This document shows, in pieces, positions 1 to 10,798 of a stretch of DNA of 40,122 nucleotides. The notes beneath the pieces were generated by a model. It did no database searches, was not told the DNA's origin, and was given only the letters and a program-made list of their open reading frames with translations. The DNA is from Folioceros fuciformis. Taxonomy: Eukaryota > Anthocerotophyta > Anthocerotopsida > Anthocerotales. The stretch spans positions 72,434-112,555 of the forward strand of contig JBNGIO010005938.1 of assembly GCA_049999805.1 (NCBI GenBank). The letters run 5' to 3'. Position numbers and translations under genes: made by a program. Positions within the stretch are counted from its first letter, which is position 1, and every line of letters begins with the position of its first letter.

Positions 1-1276
1 GAGAGCAAGATTGAGGATACGGCTCGGCTGTTTGAGAGATTCAAGGCGCTGCTGGCGGCGGGGGATTATATTCAGGCGGAGTCCGTGCTTCTTCAGCTCA
101 AGGTACAGGCAGGCGTGCTGGACGCCTTGTTGCGGTGTGAGAATTGGTGGGAGGACGGGATTCCGACTGCTTGCTCGTGTCTTTGCAGGTGAATTTGACG
201 GAATTTCTGGCTCTGCCTCCACTGTATCACCAGACGCCGACGGCGGTTCAGGAGCTAGTTTTAGCACGTAAGTGTCTGCCAAAATGCTTGTGGCGCGTGC
301 ATGTTGAGGCTTGGGATGGGAGTAGGGAGGGCGTGATGTAGGACTTGACTGTGTGTTTTATGCCCTGGTCGAAACCTGCAGGTGACATTTTTGAGCACGC
401 AGTGGTGTTAAGTGTGAAGACTGAAGATCAAGACACCTTCGAGCGTCATTTCCTTCAGCTCAAGTCATTCTACACGGACTCTAGGTACCTGCTGCTGCTG
501 GCATGAATGTGGTAGGTGTAGGGTGTGTGAGGAGTTGGCACCTAAGTTGCAACGCACGGTCTTGGTGTGCAGAGACATCATCCCACCCTCACCTCAGGAG
601 TACCCTATGCTAGGGCTGAACCTGCTGCGGCTGTTGGTTCAAAACCGAATCGGTGAATTTCACACGGAGCTCGAGCTACTTTCACCTGAGGCCTACGAAA
701 ACCCCTGCATCAAGCATGCCGTTGAGCTGGAGCAGTCTTTCATGGAAGGGGCCTACTTCAGGGTATTGAGCGCCCGGAAAAGTGTCCCCATCGAGACATA
801 TTGCTACTTCATGGACCTTCTTGCAAAGACAGTCAGGTGACAGTTCTAGCCTCAGCTCCAACTTGCACTCCTCCCTTGTCAGACTGTGTGCATTTATTTA
901 CGTCTTGGTTATCGTCCTTCGTGCAATCAGGGATGAAATCGCCGGCTGCAGTGAGAAGGCCTACGACTTCCTCACACTACAAGATGCCAAGAAGGTATTG
1001 ATGTTTTCCGCCGACAAGGATTTGGTGGATTACGTGACTCAGGTGCATTTCCGCGTCCAGAACCACCCTTGCTTCTACTCTCTGCGATGCCGGAGTGTAC
1101 AAGAGACATATCGCGTTGCATTTTTCTCCTGGCAGGAGCGTCCGGACTGGGAGCTGCGAAACGGTGCTGTGTATTTCCAGAAGAGCAAGGAGACGCCTCC
1201 CTTCAAAGAAATCCCGTCCTTGCAGCTTATCAATCAGACCTTAGGCTACGCTCGGGAGCTGGAGCGCATAGTATAA
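1..1276 (+). CDS. RPN12: 26S proteasome non-ATPase regulatory subunit RPN12 (PSMD8), 5' partial
   Basis: Lid subunit of the 26S proteasome regulatory particle, acting in ubiquitin-dependent proteolysis in cytosol and nucleus. Six exons keep one frame: 1-102, 189-267, 382-484, 573-836, 931-1042 and 1136-1276 (TAA). The 266 visible residues compare with about 267 in Arabidopsis RPN12a, so only the initiator Met and perhaps a few residues lie upstream of the window. Recognised blocks are FERFK near the N-terminus, SVKTEDQDTFER, LGLNLLRLLVQNRI, FHTELELLS, CIKHAVELEQSFMEGAY, a DEIAGCSEKAYD helix in the PCI region, and the C-terminal KEIPSLQLINQTL...ARELERIV. All introns are 86-114 nt. An AATAAA about 65 nt after the stop may serve polyadenylation. 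No broken residues or frameshifts are seen. The identification rests on remembered homologues. Confidence 0.93.
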
Positions 1277-1574
1277 GCATAGAAGGCAGACTTTGATTTA
1301 TTTAACGCTATTAGCATCTACTAAATGATTTCAACCGGGAAATAAAACGTACCTACGGATTGGGTACCGATAACCAGGAAAGGGAGCTCACTACATATGT
1401 TGATCTCTGGCTAGGAGATATTTCTAGGGCTAGTCATGCAAGGGGAACAACCGGTTTAATAGTGTCAAGCCGGCGGGAAACAGGTGGAAGGAGAGGCGGC
1501 GAAGGAAGGCGAGGGGCTGGGGCCAACCCACCCGCTTTTCAACAGACGCAAGGAGCAAGCAAGCTGGGAGAGTG

Positions 1575-4500
1575 ATGGCGGCCACGCAGCAGCAGGGCCT
1601 GGCCTTGCCCAGCGTGGCCGTGCCGGCGGCGTCCCGGCGAGTTCAATTCCATCCCGCGGGCCAGGGCCACATGCACCAGGCCAATGCCAATGGGGGAGGC
1701 GATGCCGCCGCTGCTAGCGCCGCCGCCAGCAGCAGCAACGCGTCTCGGGGTGCGCACGATTCTGCAGTGCAGGACGGGGACCAGCCTCCTCTGCCGCTTT
1801 CCTGGACCGCCCCCAGCAAAGTGGTAGGTGTCGAGGTCCTTTTTTTCAAGCTGGCTACGGGGGATCTCGCGTCCCGCTCTCGATTCCTGCGTGCCATTGG
1901 ATTCTGCATCCTGCCTGCCGCCCGCATTTGCACCAGCTCTGTCTCCCTCTGTGAGATCCGGGAATGAATCTCTCCCTGCATCTTAGTAATTGTTGCTGCC
2001 TGCGGGATTGGCCGTTCCGGTCCTGGTCCTGGATTGCGGTGGCATCGGCGTGGTGGGGACCGGAGCAGTCTGGTATCTGTGTCTGCCTCTGCAGAGCGCA
2101 GGGTGGGACGTTTTTTGTTGCCCCTGCTAGCGCTCTAGGTTCTGGTTTTGCTGTCGGGATGCGCGCGCCTGCCTTGCTTCCCACCACCCTCGCCTCCGAT
2201 TGATCCATCGGAAGAGGTGGCGTTCGCTTTTACTTTCATGCGCCGCTTAGGGCTGAGCCCGGTCAGGATTGCTTGCCGGAGAACGTTTGGGAGGTTTGTC
2301 GGAGCCAATGCCGATGCCTCAATGCTGGTGTGTCGTGTCAAGTCGAGTCCTGTTATGTCGTATAGCGCTGCGGGAAGCTTGGGCGCATTCCTGGAGGCTG
2401 TGTGAAGCGTTGACTTGCAAGCTTTCCGGCTGTCGGCATCTGATCCGTTAGTGGCGTGCAGGGAGCAGGGTTGTCGAATCTGGGAAATACTTGTTTTCTG
2501 AATTCCGTCCTCCAGTGTTTAACTTACACCCCTCCCCTTGCTGGTTATCTGCAAAGTGGACACCATAAAGTCTCCTGTAAGTTGCCTCCAGTGATTACAG
2601 CCTGTGATTGGCATGCGAGGCTTGCTCACTTGATGGCAAGGATTTTAGTCATGTGCTAACAGAAGCGTTACATGCAGGCCGTGTTCCTGGATTCTGTGCA
2701 ATGTGCAGCCTCGAGGAGCATGTGCGCAATGCGCTGGTGAATTCCGGCAAGAGCATTGCGCCATCGAATCTCGTGAAGAATCTGCGTTGTATGCTGCTGC
2801 CCTTTGCTTGCTTTTACTGCCCTTCACATTTCAATCTACACGACCCCAGTGGAAAAGTAGTAACTCCTAACAATGCTGGCTTCCTGACTGATTGAAGCTA
2901 TTTCAAGGACTTTCCGCATGTGGCGTCAGGAGGATGCCCACGAGTATATGCGGTGCCTTATAGAAGCTTTGCAGAAATGCTCTCTCCCTGCTCACGTCAC
3001 CAACTCAGCCTCTGCGGCTGAGCAGGAGAAAAGTTTTGTGTTCAAGATCTTTGGCGGCCGTCTGAGGAGTCAGGTAATGGGGGTTCTGACTTGGTGATCA
3101 CCTAACTAAGCCTTTGGAAGAGCCATGGTTGTTGAAAGTTTCTTATGGAACTGTGTTTCTTGTCTCAGGTGAAGTGTACAGTTTGCTTACACTGCTCCAA
3201 CACGCATGACCCCTTTCTGGACCTAAGTCTCGAGATTGTTCGAGCAGATTCCTTGACCAAGGCATTATCCCGGTTCACTGCAGTGGAGGAGCTAGATGGA
3301 GAGAACAAATATCGTTGTGGGCATTGCAAGAAGAAAGTCCGGGCCCTGAAAAATTTTACAATTGATTCTGCTCCAAATGTGCTCACTATACAGTTCAAGC
3401 GATTTTCCAGTACACCTGGCAGATTCGGGAAAATTGACAAGAAAGTGGAATTTGGACAGACGCTTGACCTCAAGCCCTATATGAGCAGTGGGAAGGTACA
3501 TGGATGCGCCTTTTCAGTATAAATTGCACATGCCTTCTCTTCTGCAGTGTCACTCATCATCTGCTTGTGCCGATATTGTCTGTCATGCTTGTAGCAGGAG
3601 GGTGATGTTATGTACTCATTATACGGTGTGTTGGTCCATTCTGGTGGTTCCACGCACTCGGGGCACTACTACAGTTTTGTGAAGACGTCAACTGGGATCT
3701 GGCATGTTCTCGATGACAGCCGGGTATGCTTCCAACGAGGATGGCCACCAATGGTTATTTCCTGATTGCGATGGATGGTCATGTCCCAGGTTCTGACAAA
3801 TCGTTTCTTGCCAGGTGAGGCAAGTGAGTGAAAATACAGTCATGGAACAAAAGGCCTATATGTTGTTCTATATCAAAAACGCAAGATCAACTGCGTCTAC
3901 TGTTCCTGGGCTCAAAGGTTTGTCCAAAAGCACAGGACCTGGACAGATGCAGGGAGTAGGACAGTCAAGCAAGGATGTAGAACCAGATGGTAAGTTACAT
4001 GTGGATAATTTTGCTGAAGGCAGCTCAGTATGCCCCACTGTTGATAATGCAAGTCGCCTGGACACATCCATGCCACCCCCAAAGACTGCACCCGACTTGA
4101 AGAGAGCCTCTGTTGTGGAAAGCACCGCGTGCCTGGGGGCACTCTCTGCCTCGACAGTGCCGCTTTCTGCTATGGAGCTGGATGCTCTTTCGGTGGCCAA
4201 GGTTTCTGAGCAGGAAGGATCTGATTGTTTGCCCGCAATTGTCTCCTCTATGCCAGCACCACCCTCACCGTCTCAGCGGGAAGAACCAAAGTCTGTGCAA
4301 GCAGGTGATAACAATAAAGGGAGTGTTGTGTCAGCACCAGTCAAAATCAATGGGCCAGCTACTTCTAGTGTGACTCAAAAGGTGTGGCACTACCCTGTCA
4401 TTTCTCTTCTGTTGAGCCAGTATTTATCAGTCTCTAATCCCATCTGCCTGATTCAGGGACTACCGAGGGGAGATGAAGATGGCACCCCCACACTGCCCAC

Positions 4501-5852
4501 CACAGTTTCAGGAGATGTTCGCAGCGAAGATACACCGGGCAACCTAGCAAGCTTAGATCAGGTGGAACCTCTGGAGGAATCACAGCAACTAGGGTCAGAA
4601 GAATGCAGTACAAGCGGATATGAGGAGGACGAGTATCTTATTGATCATCAGCTGAGGCCTTCTCACAACTACCGCCAACTGCTTCTGGTGAACCCATCAA
4701 CTAGAAGGTTCTACATGGCCAGGAAAATCCCACATCGAGCAAGGAAGAGAACACCGGATGCTGACTTTGTCATGGAGGACGTGTCTGAAGGTGAGAGGGT
4801 TGGTGTAGAGGCATCAGCGAATAATGTGATCAGAGACAGCACGAGTGGCAATCCGCCTCTTGCTGATGGTGAAGGCAGAGAAGATCCTGAAGGCTGCCGA
4901 AATCACTGTATTTTTGGAGCTGTTGAAGGTTGTGTTTTGTGCTTGGAAACCCTGGGTGAACGTTGAAGTCTTGGCGTCTCGCACACATGGTTGTAATTCT
5001 GCAGCACTGAGTTGTATGTTTCCATTCTTACCAGATATTGGCGTGGACGGTGCTCCTGTAATTAGTGGTGGCCAAAATGGATCAGTATTGGAAATTGATT
5101 GCAGTAGACTGGATTCTGGTGCAACGTTGGAGGTCAAGAGTAGTTGCGTCGAAGAGGGGAAGATGGTTTCTGAGCAGAAAGGGGAGTCGAAGTTGTGTGC
5201 ACGGGTAGAAGCTGCTCAAGCAAAGAGACCAAGCTGCCCTTCGGATGTCAAGTCTGAGCCAGTGAAGGAGGGTTCAAGAACAGAGTTGAACCTCTCATCG
5301 GGCCAGAAGAACCAGCTTTACGGTTGTGAAGGTAACAGGAACGACAACGTCTGCATCTATGCATTGCTGTTGCATGCTGGTTGATGGTGTGTGCCAGGGC
5401 CTGATTTAGGATACTCGTTTCTGTTGGTCAGATAGTTTGACGTAGTCACACTAGTTTTCCTTTTGATGTGAAGATCCCACCATCGCTGACTGTTTGTGAT
5501 GGATGGGTGTTTAGTACCTCGCTGGAATGAGAGCGACGCAACAGGAATGCGCATTGATGCATTGCTGTCGTCTCACCACAAGCCTGTTCAGAAAAGATTA
5601 GATGAATGGTATGTCTGTTTACCGCAGGTGGCGTGCTTTCTTAAAGCTTTGCTCTTGGTGGATTCTCGGAATAGTGTGGTAACCGTGTACGGCCCTCCTC
5701 GTGCTCATGGCTGCAGGGATGAAGAGTATGATCGAGGAAGAGTGAAGAAGATCCGGAAGCGCGCCGACCGTGCAGATACAGCTGATGAGCTGCGAGATAG
5801 GCCCTCTTCGGCCAGTCCCTTTCATGAAGCTGCTGCATCTCGACGACACTAA
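1575..5852 (+). CDS. UBP23: Ubiquitin carboxyl-terminal hydrolase, UBP23/USP36-like
   Basis: Cysteine-protease deubiquitinase of the USP family. Eleven exons give 843 aa: 1575-1823, 2462-2576, 2678-2788, 2898-3073, 3169-3495, 3598-3723, 3815-4381, 4457-4790, 5035-5331, 5515-5608 and 5717-5852. The Cys box [17 protein letters not shown] places the nucleophile near Cys94. The His box has HSGHYY near His349, followed by WHVLDDS. CTVC and CGHC pairs look like the zinc-binding fingers. A low-complexity middle follows the catalytic domain, and the end carries [15 protein letters not shown], a tail typical of UBP23 and the nucleolar enzyme USP36. The length is close to Arabidopsis UBP23. The N-terminus is Ala/Ser-rich, and a 638-nt first intron separates it from the catalytic core. 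The exon 8 donor (4790) is the least certain boundary, because other phase-1 donors lie downstream. A nucleolar location is inferred from the tail. Confidence 0.85.
4382..4456 (+). other. In-frame 75-nt intron of the UBP gene, a candidate retained intron
   Basis: The stretch begins GTGTGG after an AAG and ends TTCAG. Its length is a multiple of three and it has no in-frame stop, so retention would add 25 hydrophobic residues to the linker after the catalytic domain. Splicing it out joins two polar, linker-like segments, so removal is the preferred model. Confidence 0.55.
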
Positions 5853-6330
5853 GAGGATATTGAGGTGCTTGTTTGCCGAGGGTTCGTCGTCTGGTCGGCA
5901 GTACTCGTAAGAGACGCCTTCGGTGCTCTGAGCATTATCAGTGTGCGAACCGCACTGTACTGACCAATGTCTGTCTATTGAGTTGTAGGATTCAGACTCC
6001 CTTTGGCTTGTTATTAAGGCAGTAGTAAGGATTGTTCCAATTTCTTTCAAGGCAGATTCGGTTCGCGTCCATCTATTCCGGACAGGACCTAGGTATAGAT
6101 AGGTACGGGGTGCGTGCGATGAGTAGGATTTGTGAAAACGAGAGGAACATCAGAGAACATAATCTGGACATGGCCAAGAGTAGAAGAAGCGGGATCAGTC
6201 GTCCCTAGGCACAACATCACGGCCGTCTGCGGCTGGCAGCCAAAATCTCAATCACTATTCACAGTCAGTACTTCTAGCTTGTCTAAGCAACCCTTGCTCG
6301 TCTAAGCAACCCTGACTCGTCTAAGCTATC
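5853..6330 (+). other. UBP 3' flank with a short 19-bp tandem repeat
   Basis: No coding gene is seen. The base composition is still gene-like up to about 6330. At 6281-6330 a 19-bp unit beginning GTCTAAGCAACCCT occurs two and a half times (starts 6281, 6300 and 6319). After this the sequence turns strongly AT-rich. Confidence 0.6.
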
Positions 6331-6819
6331 GTTCCACATTTATAGATGGGAATACATTCTTTTTTGTTCGCTTTGTTGTTTCAGAGATAGGACATATGTA
6401 TAACATTTTTATTGTCCAACACTGTTTGATCCACAAGGCATTATTTTCAGTCGAAATATTATATTTTATATTTTGAAAGAACTTATCAATTATCAAGTGG
6501 AATCAGCAAATAAATTTATTTTTTATTTCTTTCTTTCTTTATTATTCACGTTAGATGATGCTCTATATTTATTTAATAAGAGTTTGAATCCTGTCTTTTT
6601 TATGTTAAGTCAGAGAATGATCATATTATTTCTACTAATTTGGATCCTTGTCTTTGAGCATTCTAATGAACATTTCCCCTTCAACATGATGAATAGCTAT
6701 CTCAATTATCTCGAGTTCCTGCCCCTCAAATGGACATGCCTCGACTATCTAAATGTTTATGTATTCCTTTTTTACAACAACTTAAGTCTTATGAGATAGA
6801 GGATTCTATTCCTTTTCTT

Positions 6820-7450
6820 TCCACTGCTTTACTCGAGCCATAATCTATTGTTGAGACTAGGGCCTTTTCTGACTAGCCACTGTGGAAGAAAGCTTCACAA
6901 GATGAGTGAGATTCTTTACTACAGAATAATACAATACGTGGGATTCTCTTCCACTTCCTTTGGGTCAGAAACTAGTTTGCTGCAAATGGGTTCTCAAAAT
7001 CAAATATAATGTTGAAGGGCCTATAGAATACTATGAAGCCAGATTGGTTACCTAAGGCTATTCACAAGTTGAGTATATTAATTACAAGCAGACTATTTCA
7101 CCAAGTATCAAACTTCTATATGCTCGGATCTTTCTTGCCCTTGTTGTTTATTACAATCTTAAGATGTGTCACATGGATGTTAAGACTACTTTCCTAAAAG
7201 TGAGTTGGATGAGGAAATATATATGGAACAACATCCACTGTTCAACAATACTATGTGACAATCTCTACAACTAGGTTTGGTTTGTCAGTTACGAAAGAGT
7301 ATATATGGCTTAAAGCAAGCTTCTCGTGCATGGAACTTGAAATTATGAAACAAAAATGGTAAAGAATGCATGGATTTTTAGATAAAAAGTTGGCAAGGAT
7401 GTAGTCACATCTCTTCCCAAACTTACCCTACAATGCATATGACAATACTT
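6820..7450 (+). pseudogene. Decayed Ty1/copia retrotransposon reverse transcriptase
   Basis: Pieces of the conserved copia RT start can be read in order across several frames. First comes WKKASQDE.DSLLQNN around 6880-6930, then CCKWVLKIKYNVEG (about 6980-7015), an EYYEARLVT.GYSQVEYINYKQT segment, HMDVKTTFLK (about 7170-7200), DEEIYMEQH, and LRKSIYGLKQASRAWNLKL (about 7290-7345). These match the order in intact elements: CKWVFKIK, YKARLVAKGY, DVKTAFLNG, EEVYMEQP and YGLKQSPRAW. Several stops and frameshifts interrupt the run, so it is not functional. Integrase and RNase H parts were not securely found. Only this description of the fragments is given. Confidence 0.75.
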
Positions 7451-7737
7451 TACTAGAGCCTTTACAATTGTTGAAAACCATTTTTCAAATCTTTTCAAAC
7501 TATGTAGTATAACACAGGCCCATCTAGTTTTGATGTTTAGCATGAATAAAAGGCCATATTGCATGATGTACTTCAAATAAAGTGCGTTCGCTTGTCAGCA
7601 CTTTCAAGTCCTGCATTTTTTTGCATCTTCTGCTGACTTGGATTATAGGAGGGCGTTGGGTCGTGCAACAACATTTAGGAGCAAGATTCCAAAATCAAAC
7701 GAAGGAAACAACAAGAAAGCTTAGGATAGATAATGGA

Positions 7738-7874
7738 AGTATGTCCATTGTTGTATGCAACATCTTGACCACGATTCCGATTCCCACTGTATGGTTATCA
7801 ACCAAATAATGTAAGTATGTCCATTGTTGCATGCAATATCGTAACCACGATTCCCATTGAATGGTTATCAACCA
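7738..7874. repeat. Imperfect direct repeat of about 61-67 bp
   Basis: Units at 7738-7804 and 7814-7874 share AGTATGTCCATTGTTG, an ACCACGATTCC core and ATGGTTATCAACCA. They differ by small indels and substitutions. They lie in the AT-rich island and have no coding sense. Confidence 0.75.
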
Positions 7875-8986
7875 CAATTCGTGTCGAAGGGTTGGGAAAA
7901 CGACTTTGCCTTCAGGCACTTACATCCGCTTGCCCACTTCTCAAATCCACAACTAGATCACATGATCAAGAACACATCGGCTTAACGTACACGGCAATTG
8001 GATTTCCAACAAGAGAATGCGCCTCCATACGGATGCAAAACTGTATGTGATACCTTGGTGTCCATATCAGTCTTCCATAGGCTAGCCCTCCTTGGCTTCT
8101 TAGTTGGTCCTTAGGAGTAGATCAGAATGAGAAGTTTGCAAATGGAAGTGCTATAAAATGTTCTCAAGATACTTATCATGGGAGAGCCACATAAGATGAT
8201 GGATACCAAGAACATAATCGAAAGCACCAAGAGACTTTATAAATAATGTAGACACCAATATAAAGGTATGAATCTTGTTGACACAAGGTTTACAAACTAG
8301 TATCAACAACACTCCAAGTATGTAATTAATTAGCCACATATTAAATGCATTTGAAGGACACTATCTAGAGGAAGTGATACTGCCTTCAAATGGAAACAGA
8401 GGTAGACGACGTTGGTGTCCAAGTCGAAGGTTAAGAAAGCACATTAACAAACTATACGTTGCCGATTCATGCATTCTTGCATACATGTTTGAGCTTACTC
8501 AAAAAACAACAGCTTCATGCGCAGACTAGGAACGTCATCCGCAAAAACTTGTATGCCATACACAATGTCCAAGTCACACTTGCAGGAAACAATGTTGAAC
8601 TAGAAACAAATGAATAGGTAGCTGAGATAGATTTGAGTTTTGACAATAACATTTGTAAGAAATTGTAGTCCTTTCTTTGTGTTGCCGAGTGCGAGATGAA
8701 GTATGTTGCCCTTGTCACATGGCACGCGAGATGAGGTATGTTAATGACAACTTGTAAAGCTGAAGTCATGTTCGATGTTTGCTGCATAGGCTCTACAAAA
8801 TTAAGGTTGTTTGCCTCTAGAGTTCTCTCTAAGTGCAGCAACTTGTATGATGAGCAATGGGAAAGTTTCAGATCGTATGTAGTCAATTTTCCTACTCTTG
8901 TGGGAGGTTAGCAATGTGCCCAAACTGGGTGAAATCGTTTGCACTCGTTTGCATGGGAAAACTAAATAGCCAGGGAGCTGCGATCC

Positions 8987-9210
8987 TTAGCCTTTGAGGT
9001 TGTGGACCTCCAAGTTCTCCTCATCACCATCATCTTCTTCGGGTTCAACAGCATCGCCTTTGATAGTTACACCATCACCTTGGCCAGGCACATTCCCAAA
9101 TGCCAGTATACTATCGTCATATATTTCAATTTCTTCCTTTTGCCAACATTGCATATGCGTCAGCAGATCGCTTGTTCCGTTTCCTGAGATGTGTGCCGAC
9201 CAATCTGCAC
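8987..9210 (-). other. Orphan open-frame fragment, possible gene or element remnant
   Basis: The minus strand is open for roughly 74 codons and ends in TAA at 8987. Unlike its surroundings it looks protein-like: it contains a WQKEEIEIYDD stretch and an acidic VEPEEDDGDEENLEVHN tail. No in-frame ATG opens it and no family was recognised. It could be the last exon of a transposon or of a lost gene. Confidence 0.25.
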
Positions 9211-9500
9211 CAGCACCACATCAAAACCACAAACTCTTATTACATCCATTCGTTAGACATAATATAATTTTATATGTATTCAGATTTTACTTACTAAATC
9301 AAGGAGTTGGGAAGAAAACCGTCTAGACCCATTCGACATTGTTAACGTAAAATGACGTCTAAGGGTTCGGCCTAAGCATGGTGGCTGCCTCTGCGGTAGG
9401 GATCCACGTGCTTGCGGGTGCAAATACTTGATCACGACGAGAGGCTTGTGACTCCTGCACTGATCGGGCAGTTGAAACGAGGTCGGGATGAGATGAGACG

Positions 9501-9952
9501 ATGAAGCAGGTGGCCAGGTTGGGATTTGTGTTTACCCTGGCGGCTGCTCTCTGGTTGACGTTGTTGCTCGCCTCGAATCCCTCGTCGGCGCTTCACCTCG
9601 TCCTGTCCTACGTAGCGCCCTGTCCTCCTCCTCGTGCATTGAGTAGGGTTCGTGCGTTTCAGTCCACTGAAATCTGATATCCACGTCACTGTGGAATGCC
9701 AGTTTCCGGTTTATGCCTTGGTGGCGCTAGGATCGTATGGGCTTGGCATGGTCGGGTATGGTTTGATGGTCTTTCCTACGTGCCCGGAAGAGGCTCAGCT
9801 GCTTCAAAAGGTAGGCCATGGTGGTTTATGCTGCTCCGATTCCTTGACGGTGAAACAAACCTCACACATCTGTGGGATCCTCGCAGGACATAGCAGAAGC
9901 TCAGAAGTTCCTTTCCCGGAATGGTCTAGATATTTTCAAACCAAGCAGCTAG
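9501..9952 (+). CDS. DPM3: Dolichol-phosphate mannose synthase subunit 3
   Basis: Small ER membrane subunit that stabilises the catalytic DPM1 subunit of dolichol-phosphate-mannose synthase. The product donates mannose to N-glycan precursors, GPI anchors and O-mannosylation. Three exons give 94 aa: 9501-9611, 9703-9810 and 9887-9952 (TAG). Two hydrophobic helices are visible, at residues about 5-24 and 38-58. The second is followed by the diagnostic GYGLMVFPTCPEEAQLLQ, then a C-terminal coiled segment DIAEAQKFL...NGLDI. The size and the FPTCP motif match plant DPMS3. Introns are 91 and 76 nt, both in phase 0. The first exon is the least conserved, but its hydrophobicity and ATG fit. ALG9, a user of the product, is encoded 22 kb away. 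Confidence 0.9.
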
Positions 9953-10098
9953 GTGACTGCCGAGCTTGTGGTTGTGATAATTTGGTGCTGAGTCTATCCT
10001 GTCTCTCTCATCTGCAGAGGTGGTAGCTGATTCTCGACAGGATTTTATTTGGCAGGTTTTTTTCACTAAAGGGCTTGTTGAAAGGTCATCAGGAGAAC

Positions 10099-10447
10099 AT
10101 GGATCGCTCAAAGGACCGTCTTATTCGGAACATCACTTGGTTTGTGACTGCCGTTTCTGCTGGCTGCCTGCTCGCCTCGGATTTTGGCTCTCGTCCACAT
10201 GCTTTTTCTTCGGTATGTTGCGTAGTCAGCGCTTTACACTTCGAATCAGGTGGAGGAGTGCTGGCGATTTACAGGTGAATGTGTATGTGCCTCTCAGATT
10301 CAAAAGGAGATCCCTAACGCATTTGCGAGTGTCAAGGCATGGTTTTTGACGCCTAGCAAGGAGGATCTGGAGGAATTGCGGCGAAGGGGATATGCAGTGC
10401 TCTGCGACAAACTCCCATCAGATGATGGCATTGACAGCCAAACATAG
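10099..10447 (+). CDS. Small membrane-anchored protein of unknown function
   Basis: Two exons (10099-10212 and 10298-10447, TAG) encode 87 aa. A short basic start (MDRSKDRLIRN) leads into one likely membrane helix at residues about 11-27 (ITWFVTAVSAGCLLASD). The rest is soluble and charged, with KAWFLTPSKEDLEELRRRGY near the middle. The 85-nt intron is phase 0 with clear GTATGT and CTCTCAG borders. It starts 147 bp after the DPM3 stop on the same strand and ends 350 bp before the NIFK stop on the other strand. The topology would suit an organelle outer-membrane or ER anchor, but I do not recognise the family and assign no function. Confidence 0.65.
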
Positions 10448-10798
10448 GGTCATTGTTCTGTGTAGGACGATTTTACGGTTTGTCAACGTACGACGACGGA
10501 GAGTAGGTCTTTACGTCATTCCTGAAACGTTGCCGGTTTCGCCGTTGGCTCCTCAGATAGAGCCTGCGTAGAAGCTCTTCGCTCAAGTCACAAGTAGCTG
10601 GGGTCGCCGATATTTTTACTTCGTTTTAGCGAGTAACCAGCATTATCCGAAATTTGTATTTCCAAGAAAGAAATGGCTGAGGCAAGTTGCAACCACTGAA
10701 CGAACTTACACATGCAGGCAATCTCGTGAACGTGCACGTTTACATATGCCAGGACGCGAGTGTATCGCAAAACTGACTGCACCCACGACCTAGAAGGC
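10448..10798. other. Tail-to-tail intergenic spacer
   Basis: This spacer lies between the stop codons of the 87-aa gene (+) and NIFK (-). No coding potential or repeat is seen. It should hold the two 3' UTRs and polyadenylation sites. Confidence 0.6.

Larger units (their letters stand above)
6331..9345. other. AT-rich island with no intact gene
   Basis: About 3 kb that is much richer in A and T than the flanking gene space. All open frames are short and most look random. It contains a copia reverse-transcriptase relic (about 6820-7450), a 60-bp direct repeat (7738-7874) and one orphan minus-strand open frame (8987-9210). No LTR pair or target-site duplication was recognised. It separates the UBP gene from DPM3 and is best read as an old insertion zone. 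Confidence 0.6.

Noticed and set aside
1643-1981. Minus-strand open frames opposite the first UBP exon
   Set aside because: GC-rich, Ala/Arg-rich shadow frames with no conserved features. The plus-strand exon joins the USP domain in phase.
6473-6799. 108-codon hydrophobic open frame in the AT-rich island
   Set aside because: Its Phe/Leu/Tyr-rich composition is what AT-rich DNA gives by chance. It has no start context or homologue, and it lies next to transposon remains.
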